Assembly (NCBI RefSeq): GCF_907165205.1
Contig: NC_058196.1
Coordinates: 5,064,501 to 5,128,500 of the forward strand
Source of the DNA: Coccinella septempunctata
Lineage: Eukaryota; Arthropoda; Insecta; Coleoptera; Coccinellidae
Direction of reading: 5' to 3'
Length of the DNA: 64,000 nt
Both the position numbers and the translations under genes were made by a program. Each line of letters begins with the position of its first letter. Position 1 is the stretch's first letter. Shown here piece by piece: positions 35,698 to 46,777 of this stretch. Below the pieces are notes generated by a model. The model was not told where the DNA came from. It saw only the letters and a list, made by a program, of their open reading frames with translations, and made no database searches.

Positions 35698-38600
35698 TTA
35701 CCCATTTTGGATAGAATTCAAAATGTTACCGAACACTATATTTTTAGTAAAAACTTTTTTAGATGATTTGAGCAAATACCCTTGATGTTTTGTCTTTACC
35801 ACTTCTACCTTCACGGAATCCCAAGAGCGAGCTCTTGAGAAAGCCACATAGAGTTGTCCATGAGAAAAGACAGGACTCGCTAGGTATATGCCAACGCGTT
35901 CAAATGTTTGCCCCTGTGCTTTATTAATGGTGAGGGCAAAGCAAAGTTTCAACGGAAATTGTCGTCTTTTCAGTACAAACGGCAAGTTTTGGTCGGAAGA
36001 AGTTAGATCCATTCTAGGAATGAGAACTCTTCTCCCGCAAAAACGGCCGGTGACGATCTCGGCTGTTATCAACATATCTGTCACAGCTAACACCAGTAGT
36101 CGTGTACCGTTAATCAATCCATCTTCAAGACATAAATTTCGAAGAAGTATAACCGGTACACCTACTTTGAGTTTGAGTTTGTGATGAGGCATTCCGCTTG
36201 GTGTTATGCTGTTCAAATATTCTTCCGGAAAGTTTGCCACCTCGTCTTCATCACCCGAAGCCACGCTATCGTTACTGTGAATAACGAAGGTCTTTCCGGG
36301 AAACGATTCGAGAATTTTGTCATTGAGTAAATTACAATGTTCATTCTTGGGACAGAGAATAGCTCGCTGTGCGAGTTGCTGTGGTGTAAGAGCGTGAAGC
36401 TGTCCGTAAATCTCTCTAACAACATCAACCGTCAGACAACGATCTGGCAGATTAACAAAATCACCATCTTTTGTGTCCTTGTCTTTGACGATTTGGGTGT
36501 TGGTGGTACCCCTGCCCAGATCTTCTAGCCACCGGGTGAAATCCTCCCCACCTGCATTTACACGCATATTGGTCATCAGATGGACCACTTGAAAAACTCT
36601 CCAGAACCTATAATTTGTGAAAAAGAGCTCGATTTGTTCTACACGACCAGAAGCTACTGGAAGTAGCTGTTTAACATCTCCTCCAAGTAGTATGCATTTA
36701 CCTCCGAAAGGCCGGGGGTCCATACATACATCTCGAAGTAGATCGTCCACAATATTAAGGACATGGTAACTGGCCATAGAGACTTCGTCCCAAATTATAA
36801 GCCGAATTTTTCTCAAGTGGTCAGCCTCCTGGGATTGTGCCGTTATAGAGGAGCGGGAAGATGCATTCAGATGTAATGGCAACCTGAACGTCGAATGGAC
36901 CGTTCTTCCGTTTCTGAGCAATAACGCAGCTATCCCAGTGAAGGCTACGGCAAGAGTTGGTATATGCCGTTCCTCGCAATATTCCAGCAACGTGTTATAC
37001 AGATGAGTCTTTCCCGTACCACCACTGCCTTGGAGATAGAAATATCTATCTACACCTAACGCCGCTGACTCGACCGCAGAAATGATTTTGTTGAACACAT
37101 TGCGTTGTTCCTGGTTCAAACTCCCAAGACTTGAATCTGACGACTCCGTTCTCGAAGTCTCATCGTCGTCGTTGGTGTTGGTAACGTTGACTCCCGAACT
37201 TGAGGTCGGCTCCGGCAGATTAAAGTCTCTGAGAGTTTTTCCCAGAAAACGTAATGTCTTCTCGATTCTACGCAGAGCGCAATCTTCAGATTGGCATTCT
37301 GAGATACCTTTCCTCACATAATCCTCTATCATGAATCGCTTGAACTCATTCCAAAGTGACAGTGGTTCGCCGATCTCACAGAAACACAGCATGTACGCGA
37401 ATAATTTCCGCATACACCCGGGCATTTCTACCAGGGCTGCGTGTTCCAGAGTTCTGAACCACTCCGAATCTGACGCTATCAGATTTCTGGCCAGTACCGC
37501 TTCTTTAAACGTAGAATATAATGTGCCGCCGAAGGATTTTAAATCATTAAAAGATTTTGCTCCTGGAACGTGAAGGAGCAAAATACGCAAATTAAACTTT
37601 TCTATGTACTTCGGACTTATAGTGTACATCCTAGGTATTACAGATCGTTTTCTCAAACGTCTAACCCAGCGATGTTGGGTGGCATTAAAAGAATAAAGGA
37701 GAGGTATTTCACAATACTTCCATTCACGTGCGCTAGGATCGTTCACATTAAGTTCGAAATACGCCTCCAAACGACTGAGTTTTGAACGTTGTAACGCTGT
37801 CATCTCTTCCCCTTCTTCAAAATATACCTCACGTTCTCCAGGCAAATGGACGGGTAACCTATAGATTGTATGACTTTTGTCTTGAATATGGAAAGACAAC
37901 AATCTCCAAGCTGATTCACCGGAAGAGATGTAGCGGGAATCAATGAATGCTTGGATTTCGTCCCAAACGACCTCATTTCGCAACTGAAGAACGGCAGCAT
38001 CAGGACCTTTATTTATGTATTTGAAAACATATTTGATAGCTCCTACTGAAGTTATCACTTCCACGTTTATATGAGATTGATATTTCATGGATAAATATGG
38101 ATTATACGGAACTACGTCTCTGTTATCTATCACACACATTCCTTTGTTTCTTTTGAATATCGCGGTGCGACCGTCATTTCTTCGCCTATATACGGGCAAC
38201 GCACAATTAATTTTGGTAATTTCCGAAAACTCTTTGGGATAATGCTTGGTGCACTGTCCGTCGACCATACATGGAGAATCCGGTGCGCGATCACCACAGG
38301 GTCCGTGAATCATGGTGGACATTATAATATCAAAAAGCCGGGTGTTTTCGGCTGGTAGCTCGGCGCAAATCAGCTTGTCTACATCCTCAGAATTTCGCAG
38401 TTTATATTCATCTGCCAAAGTCAGAAGACAGTGCATATGAGGAAGACCGCGTTTTTGAAATTCTATAACGTAAACGTAAGCGATCACATCACCGAAAATT
38501 TTGAATTTCAATATATCCTCGAAAAATGCCCTCCTTTTTAAATCGAACACTCGCGCGATTAGTTCCGGTCTATCCTGAGGATTCAACAGTTTACTTCCCA

Positions 38601-40742
38601 TATTTTCAGTGATCTCACGCCAGTTGGGGTTACAGGTGAAAGTGACGAAAAGGGAGGGTCTGCCATATTTTGCTACAATGGCCATTGCATCTTGATAATT
38701 TTGCTGCATGAAACGTGCCCCTCCGATGAACGAACTCGGTAGGATAGTAACTCTACCTATTCTTTCACCACCGTCTGGTTCCACTACCGTTCTTCGCGCA
38801 ATATAATCTTGGAGCCCGACGTAGCTCTCGACGCGTAATTCCTTCTGATGTGTTCGCAAAAAATTTAATCGGAAACCTTCTAACTCAACGTATTTGTCAA
38901 CGATGAACTGTTGAGCCAAGCGTCCAGAAAGAAGGATCGGGTTAAAATGATTTGCACGAATCATCAGACGGTAGCACTCGAATTCTAATTTTGAAATCCG
39001 TTTATTTCCAATTGTTTTCTGCAACCCAGTCGACCATCCCAATTCTCCGTTAGGGAAAAGTAGTGGATAACAGAGAGCATCAACAATTGGAGACAATTTT
39101 GGGATATCCTTAATTTGGAAACTATTACTTGTACTTATTAAATTCACACGAACTGTGCCTGGTGGAGGTATATCCCCGTCGACTGTACGAAAAATAGCGC
39201 CGATTTCGGTGGAAGTGGAAGGTGCCGCGTAGACCTTCCTGTTGGTTCCTGGTTGTTGGTGGAAATATAGGCCAAGTTGCGGAACGGAATCGTTACCACT
39301 GGTTCGTCGTGTGTCACGAACCACTTGACCTAGGGTAGAGTACATTTGGGCGTATGGGTGAGTTTCCCTCAGCAGAGCATCTATTTGCCCTAATAATCGG
39401 TGGTTGCAACCGTCTCCAACTCCTTTTGATGCCCTCTTCTTCGTGGCTTCTCCTGAATCCACGAAATACAGCGATCCAAATGCTGGATCGGATGGACAAA
39501 CATCGCCTACTCGGTGGTATATCTGTCCTGAGACCACAACAACAGGGGCTCCTCTCGCCAAACCTTCTCTTTGAACGATTGTCGTGGAGCCAAGGGCGAG
39601 CAGCGTGTTGTAACTTCTTATATGTTGTATGAAGTTCTTCGATTGAGGGTGGTTGTTCATGATCAAAGCCTTCAGCAGGTCCGGATAAGCGGCACTCACC
39701 GGAAGGCTCACTGCGCCTCTTTTGCAGCAAATCATATTCTCGGTGCGAAAAAATAGAGCTCCACAGAAAGAGCACTCACTACTAAGCGCCTCAAGGTAAT
39801 GGGCAGGCGTGTCCTCCTGATGTTCAGCGACATCACACACAACAGACGTAGAGGTTTCCGTTTCGTAATTATCGTCCTGTCCAACTTCGCAATTTTCCGA
39901 TATCATCGATGACAAAACTGCTTTTGTAGATATTCTTTCAGATGGAACGACTCCAAATGAGGAGGAATCGTATTCCTCCAGTAAATAATACTGGTCTCCA
40001 TCTGACAAATTATCCACAGAAACCATTCGCACCTCTATCGGAGTCAAATTGTAGAGCAGAACAGGAGAATAATTTTGCAATAAATAATTCAATAAATATT
40101 GGAGATTATTGAAGCTGAGCAAGCATGCTTTACCTTCCTCTTCTATACATTCACCGTTCGCCCCACGACTGTGAGAATCAAATAGATAATAGGAGTTCGC
40201 TATTTTTCCTATACAGGTAGATAATTCCCCAGACGTAAATATAGCGGAAGTATAATTTCGAAAAACCTGTGGTAGACCTTGTGCTAACGGAATATCGAAT
40301 TCTTCATGATTTTCAATGTTTATATGACCCACAACTGAATCTTCCTCATTTATATGCAATGAAAAACAAACGTTATTGATTTTGAACTTTGGAAACACCT
40401 CCACAACTAACAAATGATTAAAAATGGGTAAATTCCGCGAAAAAATTGATTTTAAATATAATTTATCCCCGTAATCCAAAATATTATCTATGATCGCAGT
40501 GCACCAAGCATTGAAGGGGAGAAGTTTGCTATAAGCCAATGCAACTGCCGCGATTGCAGTACATTGGTGACCTCTGGAATCCGGACTAAATCGTAAATCA
40601 TTTTGGTTTCGAGAACCTCTTATGATGGTTCTGAATATCACGGATTGCCTTTCATCATTATTATCACGTTGAGAAGATGAAATTAACGGAGTCATTACTT
40701 TGTCCTTGCTGGTTCCTGCTATTCCAATTCCATCAGAAATAT
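35698..40742 (-). CDS. Helitron Rep/helicase, main exon, with N-terminal protease-like domain
   Basis: From the ATG at 40695 this exon codes 1,665 residues. In order: a cysteine-protease-like domain (about 35-210; C45 in GHQC and D173/H175 in FDSH, the Cys...DxH layout of peptidase C76); an acidic linker; a zinc-binding segment (C308, C311, C323, C324); the Rep domain with HMH (H753, H755) and two tyrosines (Y889, Y893); and a Pif1-like helicase with Walker A (GSGGTGKT, 1223-1230), Walker B (WDE, 1302-1304) and late motifs (NKAQGQTF about 1591; AFSRAR about 1618). HUH Rep nicks and joins DNA ends; the helicase unwinds for rolling-circle transposition. The exon opens at acceptor TTCAG/AT (40743/40742), and 15 in-frame codons precede the ATG, so the true protein probably starts in the exon at 41114. 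There is no RPA-like or endonuclease domain. Confidence 0.95.
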
Positions 40743-41113
40743 CTGAATTTGAAAGTAATAAAATAAATATAATTTACTGAACGTGAGTGAATGTTTTCAA
40801 TTCATGTGATATATTAGTAGTTTTATGAAACATAATTCAATACATTGAACTCTCGTTGGATATAATGAAATTTAGTTATAATATGGAATTGCTGCAGAAT
40901 ATGCTAAATTTGAATATTATATTCCGTAATTTATTGTTCTTGAATGAAAGATAATTAATTTTCCAAAGTATTGAAGGTGAAAAGGAATATTGGAAAATAT
41001 AACACTCATTGAATTTTTCTGAAAACATTTTCAGATTCTATAAAATTCCACAGATTTCTGATCCATTTGTGAAAAAGTCGAAAAAAAATATCATACAAAA
41101 ATATCTCAAATAC
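40743..41113 (-). other. Predicted intron in the Helitron Rep/helicase gene
   Basis: Donor CCAG/GTATTT (41113) and acceptor TTTCAAATTCAG (ending 40743) behind a T-rich tract give a 371-bp phase-1 intron. The split codon G+AT and the following 15 codons stay open into the main ATG. The matching intron in A2 is 24839-25197. Confidence 0.7.
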
Positions 41114-41200
41114 CTGGAACGAAAACTTTCTTTCCCTTCCTCGTTTGCTTACTCAATTTGCTTGCTCCTCTCTTCCTTCTCTTCATGATTCGGCTCGAAG
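41114..41200 (-). CDS. Upstream coding exon of Helitron Rep/helicase, basic N-terminus
   Basis: An exon bounded by acceptor TTATTTCAG (just right of 41200) and donor CAG/GTATTT. Its ATG at 41186-41184 starts 24 codons, with MKRRKRGASK at the front and about half the residues Lys or Arg, the composition of a nuclear localisation signal. Joined to the exon ending at 35698 it gives about 1,705 residues. The same exon and both splice sites are in A2. Transcript evidence is needed. Confidence 0.65.
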
Positions 41201-42128
41201 CTGAAATAAGTCAATTTGTAATGTGTTATTAATTCGTCACAATCTTTTGTCCTATTAAAAATGACACACAAGGAAGCTTTAAGCTAGAATAAGGGACCGT
41301 AATTTTCAATTTGGAACGTTTGTATTTTCAATTCAGAAACATTTTCATAGAAACGTTTCAGATAAACCTTTCATACGTAGGTCATTTCTGGTGTTGGGTG
41401 TACCTATGTCTCGCAAATATATATGAACCAAAAAGAGAAACGTTTCACGTGGAAAATTAGTGGTTTCAGTAACAAATTTTGGTTTACCTACTGCAGGATT
41501 ATTCATATCCACTTCTGAATGATTTAATTAACGAAACTTTCTTATAAAATTGAATGACACTATTTCTTACCTTCTAAGTTTCGCAAAGTCCAAAATCCTT
41601 CTGGAGATTATTATATGTGGTACCTATTGAATCGATAATAGTATATTAAATATATCGAATAAACGGGGAAATAATGATAATATAAATTTGTTTTAAAATC
41701 CAAAAAATCATTCGAAACTATTCAACAACTTCATAACATTCCTTCAAGATTTTGAATTTTTTCTGAGAAAAATTATGCTATATCACCATCTTGTTTCTGG
41801 AATACCCAATAGTTATATCTATATAATGTGAAATTTTTCAAAAAATTATTCTAGTATTGATAAATATGTATAGGAAAATGAATTGATTACTTGAAATCGA
41901 GCTAGTTTTGATAATTATTAACTGAATCTATAATTAGTTCGAAGTAATAATAGTAATAATACCTTGAGTAACACAACACAAGCTGTCTTTTGAAACCTGA
42001 AATTCAAAAGGGCGCTTATTCCGAGTTCTTCACCTAAAAAGTATTCTAGTTGCCATAGGAACCAATTCGTGAAATCCAATCAGATCAACTCAAAAATCAA
42101 AAGTTACTTCCGGTTTTTTGCAACAAAG
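41201..42128. other. Leader region of Rep/helicase, possible short non-coding exons
   Basis: On the minus strand there are exon-like pieces: one of 34 bases (41996-41963) between TTTCAG and GTATTA, and one ending at AAG/GTAAG (41571/41570). Neither has a useful open frame. They could be leader exons linking the 5' core to the coding exon. The upstream region of the + strand frame overlaps the right end. Confidence 0.35.
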
Positions 42129-42136
42129 TATATAAG
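42129..42136 (+). promoter_or_regulatory. TATA box upstream of the small + strand frame (A3)
   Basis: TATATAAG is a textbook TATA box. Two CCAAT motifs lie about 55-70 bases before it, and the ATG follows 92 bases after. A promoter reading away from Rep/helicase is the simplest explanation; in AT-rich DNA a chance match is possible. Confidence 0.5.
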
Positions 42137-42227
42137 TTCAAAAATTATCCCATTCATGTCTAATCCCATCATTTAAATAAAAAATCAATATTTCAAACAT
42201 CAATAAATTCCCCAAATATTATTCCAA

Positions 42228-42557
42228 GTGGAAAATTCATCATCAATGGTATTTAAATATCGCGAAACGGAAATGACGACATACGAAAATTCGCTGTTTT
42301 TCAAGCCTCTCTCTGCGAATAAAACAGAAAATCTCAAACTGTGCGTATTTCATTGTAAAGTAATAGGAATTCTATGTTCTAAGATTGTTTACGACTTGAC
42401 ATTTATTTTTGATTCACAAGAATGGCACTCATTCATTTCTAGAAAAGCTTCAATTCCCTTAACATTTATATCAAATCATGACAGGTATTTCAAAATAACC
42501 AATATGTCCAATTTATGTGATAGGAAATGCAAGCTTTTTAGAACTTCTGTTGTTTGA
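42228..42557 (+). CDS. Small + strand open frame of unknown function, 109 aa (A3)
   Basis: The frame starts MENSSSMVFKYRE and ends KLFRTSVV. It lies upstream of Rep/helicase on the opposite strand and is open in all three A units that cover the region, with very few substitutions. Composition is mixed (charged residues, seven Cys/Trp/His positions) rather than repeat-like. There is no signal peptide, membrane segment or motif I can name; the segment LTFIFDSQEWHSF could be a strand-turn-helix. It might be an accessory protein of the Helitron, a captured host fragment, or a chance frame; copies are too similar to judge selection by eye. Confidence 0.5.
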   Translation: MENSSSMVFKYRETEMTTYENSLFFKPLSANKTENLKLCVFHCKVIGILCSKIVYDLTFIFDSQEWHSFISRKASIPLTFISNHDRYFKITNMSNLCDRKCKLFRTSVV

Positions 42558-43034
42558 ACCACAGAGCACTAATTTTGGAGAAGTGAAAAATAACAGCAGT
42601 GCCAACTAAGAGCACTCTATGGCTAAGAGCTTTCATGTCTATGATCGAAAGCTACACGACAGTTTATTCGAAATCGAAATTTGGATTGAATTTCTCATGT
42701 CATTTTATTTTATATTTCTGGAGCGTCGTATTTATTCAACTTCAATGTAAATTTACAGCTTCAAGTTATATATTCTGATTTACTTAGAATAATCCATTTA
42801 TTATTTGTAAAAAATTACATCGATTATGAATTAACAGACTACTGGAATTGGGAATGAGAGAAAAAAAATAGCCAGTGAAAATATATTGATCAAAAATATA
42901 AAATGATTTTCCTATTTCAATAATATACGATAGAGATTATCACATAACATATATGTCTAACAGCGTTCCTTGAAATCAGGCGTTGTTCCAGTTTTTTCCC
43001 ATTGAGAAAATTCTTTCGAAACAAAATTGAGCAG
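42558..43034. other. Unique spacer between small frame and subrepeats
   Basis: AT-rich, conserved among A1-A3, no open frame or motif seen. Confidence 0.6.
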
Positions 43035-45645
43035 TATCAGAAAATGAATATTACTTATGAAATATAGAACCTCCTGGTTGATCTTCTATAAAGACTTAGC
43101 CCCCCAGAACTGTGTGCTATGTATAAAATCTCATGTTTATATACCTAAAAAAAAAAGATATTTGTTATTTTATGAGTTTGCATGTAAAACATATGTAATA
43201 TATTATGTGAACTTGTAAAATAGATCATATACTTCAAATAAAAACTCTCCTGAACGAATTGCTCTAGAAGCTTATCCATGAAGAACCTTTTTTATTTCAA
43301 TTAACTCTCTCCGATACATGCTTTTTTGACATGACATTTCTGATAAATTTATGCGTGCCTGAAACTGAATATTAATTATGAAATACAGAACCTCCTGGTT
43401 GATTTACTATACAGACTTAGCCCCAAGAACGGTGTGTTATGTATAAAATCTCATGTTTATATACCTTAAAGAAGGATATTTGTCATTCTATGGGTTTGCA
43501 TGTAATGTATATGAAATATATTATGTGAACTTGTAAAATAGATCATATACTTCAAATAAAAACTCTCCTGAACGAATTGCTCTAGAAGCTTATCCATGAA
43601 GAACCTTTTTTATTTCAATTAACTCTCTCCGATACATGCTTTTTTGACATGACATTTCTGATAAATTTATGCGTGCCTGAAACTGAATATTAATTATGAA
43701 ATACAGAACCTCCTGGTTGATTTACTATACAGACTTAGCCCCAAGAACGGTGTGTTATGTATAAAATCTCATGTTTATATACCTTAAAGAAGGATATTTG
43801 TCATTCTATGGGTTTGCATGTAATGTATATGAAATATATTATGTGAAATTGTAAAATAGATCATATACTTTAAATAAAAACTCTCCTGAACGAATTGCTC
43901 TAGAAGCTTATCCATGAAGAACCTTTTTTATTTCAATTAACTCTCTCCGATACATGCTTTTTTGACATGACATTACATTTCATGATCTGATAAATTTATG
44001 TGTGCCTAAAACTGAATATTAATTATGAAATACAGAACCTCCTGGTTGATTTTCTATACAGACTTTTAGCCCCAAGAACAGTGTGTTATGTATAAAATCT
44101 CATGTTTATATACCTTAAAGAAGGATATTTGTCATTCTATGGGTTTGCATGTAATGTATATGAAATATATTATGTAAACTTGTAAAATAGATAAATACAA
44201 ATAAAAACTCTCCTGAACGAATTGCTCTAGAAGCTCATCCATGAAGAACCTTTTTTATTTCAATTAACTCTCTCCGATACATGCTTTTTTGACATGACAT
44301 TTCATGATCTGATAAATTTATGTGTGCCTGAAACTGAATATTAATTATGAAATACAGAACCTCCTGGTTGATTTTCTATACAGACTTAGCCCCAAGAACA
44401 GTGTGTTATGTATAAAATCTCATGTTTATATACCTTAAAGAAGGATATTTGTCATTCTATGGGTTTGCATGTAATGTATATGAAATATATTATGTGAACT
44501 TGTAAAATAGATCATATACTTCAAATAAAAACTCTCCTGAACGAATTGCTCTAGAGGCTCATCCATGAAGAACCTTTTTTATTTCAATTAACTCTCTCCT
44601 ATACATGCTTTTTTGACATGACATTTCATGATCTGATAAATTTATGTGTGCCTGAAACTGAATATTAATTATGAAATACAGAACCTCCTGGTTGATTTTC
44701 AATACAGACTTAGCCCCAAGAACAGTGTATTATGTATAAAATCTCATGTTTATATACCTAAAAAATGGATATTTGTCATTCTATGGGTTTGCATGTAATG
44801 TATATGAAATATATTATGTGAACTTGAAAAATATATCATATACTTCAAATAAAAACTCTCCTGAACGAATTGCTCTAGAAGCTCATCCATGAAGAACCTT
44901 TTTTATTTCAATTAACTCTCTCCGATACATGCTTTTTTGACATGACATTTCATGATCTGATAAATTTATGTGTGCCTGAAACTGAATATTAATTATGAAA
45001 TACAGAACCTCCTGGTTGATTTTCTATACAGACTTAGCCCCAAGAACAGTGTGTTATGTATAAAATCTCATGTTTATATACCTTAAAGAAGGATATTTGT
45101 CATTCTATGTAATGTATATGAAATATATTATGTGAACTTGTAAAATAGATCATATACTTCAAATAAAAACTCTCCTGAACGAATTGCTCTAGAAGCTTAT
45201 CCATGAAGAACCTTTCTTATTTCAATAAACTCTCACCAATACATGCTTTTTTGACATTGCTTTACATTTCATGATCTGACAAATTCATGTTTGCCTGAAA
45301 ATGAATATTAATTATTAAATATAGAATATCCTGGTTGATTTTATACACAGACTTACCCCCAAGAACAGGTTGTTATCTATAAATTCTCATATTTATACAC
45401 CAAGTAAACATATTTGTCATTCTATGAGTTTGTATGTAATTTAATATGAAATACATTATGTAAACTTGAAAAATAGATCATATATTTCAAATAGAAGCTC
45501 TCCTGAACGAACTGCTTCAGGACTTTACCCCTGAAGAAGGTTTCTTATTCCTAATACAGTCTCTCCGAGGGATGATAATTGCCATCCTAGGATTTTTTCA
45601 TTTCTGTATCTGATAAATTGATATGTGCCTGAAAAAAATAAGTAT
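43035..45645. repeat. Array of eight ~320-bp subrepeats (A3)
   Basis: The marker AACCTCCTGGTTGAT occurs at about 43068, 43388, 43705, 44036, 44358, 44682 and 45006, with a degenerate copy near 45318. Central copies are nearly identical. The copies differ from those in A1 by small deletions (for example near 44190 and 45105), so the arrays evolve within units. Confidence 0.9.
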
Positions 45646-45796
45646 TATTAGTGACAAAATATACTATCAGTTATAATATCCGATCTCTCATACAGATTCA
45701 CGTCCAAGAACTGTGTTTTATATCTCAGAATTCAATAATAACCTAACTTTCCGATTATGGAAAAAAGTTCAACTGTGATGAGAGCTTCGAAGTTTT

Positions 45797-46777
45797 ATCG
45801 TACGGGGAGAAATGTAGTAAATATATTGAATATATCCTTTAATTTCAATAATAATTAAACCTTAAAAATTTGCATCAATTTTTTCACGGTCTGTCAACAG
45901 TCAAATGAAACTGGCCTAAGGAACCCTCAACACTTGACAGGAAAACACGTTATAGGAATTGAAAAATTATGGAAATTTTAAAATTTTAAGTTAGTTTTGG
46001 CTGAAAAGTGACCTCGACTTTCCTAATATAAATTTATTTTGGCAATTTCAACGCTAAAAATCACGAAATTACTGAAAATATTCAGGGCCAAAACGAAGGT
46101 TATGAACGGTGCTTAACTGAGGTGGTTTCGTAATATCGAAAATTGCAAACTTACCTGTACATATTGAGCCGAAATATGGGTACCTGTAGATGCTACAGGA
46201 TATGGAGAATGATTCTCTAGCATTTATTTTTCCTATTTTGGCATTATTTATATAATAATCGACTCGAGTTTCCGAAAACTGCAAAAACCCCTTTCGAAAC
46301 GTCAAACGTGAACGAAATTACCTCTATGCTCTTGGAAATTAATTTATCAAATTTTCGTAGACGTCAAAAATTTTCAAATTTCTTACGCTTTTTTGGGAAA
46401 TTTCGTTCGGGCTCCGGGAAAAAAAACAGGCCTATTTTAATTTCGGGTTCTTCGAGCTTAGTTCGACACCCATCCCGGCTCTCGAGCTACCGCGGATCTC
46501 TCAAGCTAATCAAATCATTTTGGTATCTTTTCGCGAAAATCGTGAATTTCGCGATTTTCTCACGCAATTTTCGGACACTTTTAGACGGGGTAAAAATACG
46601 ATCTAGGCATTTTCGGAGAGCTCGATTCTTCTTCTAGCGTTCCATGTACCGCTCTACCCAGCCACGCGCCTTCGGCGCTCACCATTTCAAATTTCCCATA
46701 CCCTCCCCCGACACTTCAACATGGCAAAAAATTTGATACGATTCGGTGATCATTTTTTATCAACGTTATAGTATTAA
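45797..46777 (-). promoter_or_regulatory. Conserved 5' core of the Helitron units (putative promoter and leader exon)
   Basis: About 980 bp, shared by all A and M units and in its last 420 bp by S units. On the minus strand it starts TTAATACTATAACG and carries a GCGCC/GGCGC hairpin (about 46665-46677), an 8-bp stem GAAAATCG/CGATTTTC (about 46536-46560) and the splice donor CTGTACAG/GTAAGT (46155/46154). Being the only 5' sequence kept in all classes, it probably contains what Rep recognises. The conserved donor suggests it is also the first exon of the Rep/helicase transcript. No TATA box is obvious. Confidence 0.55.

Larger units (their letters stand above)
33820..46777 (-). mobile_element. 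A3: complete, apparently autonomous Helitron unit, 12,958 bp
   Basis: From the 3' end (left): terminal CTAG (33823-33820); 18-bp repeats with TAGATCTA and AATAAA; a relic 3' hairpin (33942-33924) followed by CTGA; about 1.8 kb of 3' non-coding DNA; an intact Rep/helicase gene (35698-40742 plus the exon at 41114-41200); the small + strand frame (42228-42557); an eight-copy subrepeat array; and the 5' core ending at TATTAA (46777). No frameshift or insertion is seen in the gene. It is the only unit in the window that could supply enzyme for itself and for M and S units. Confidence 0.88.
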
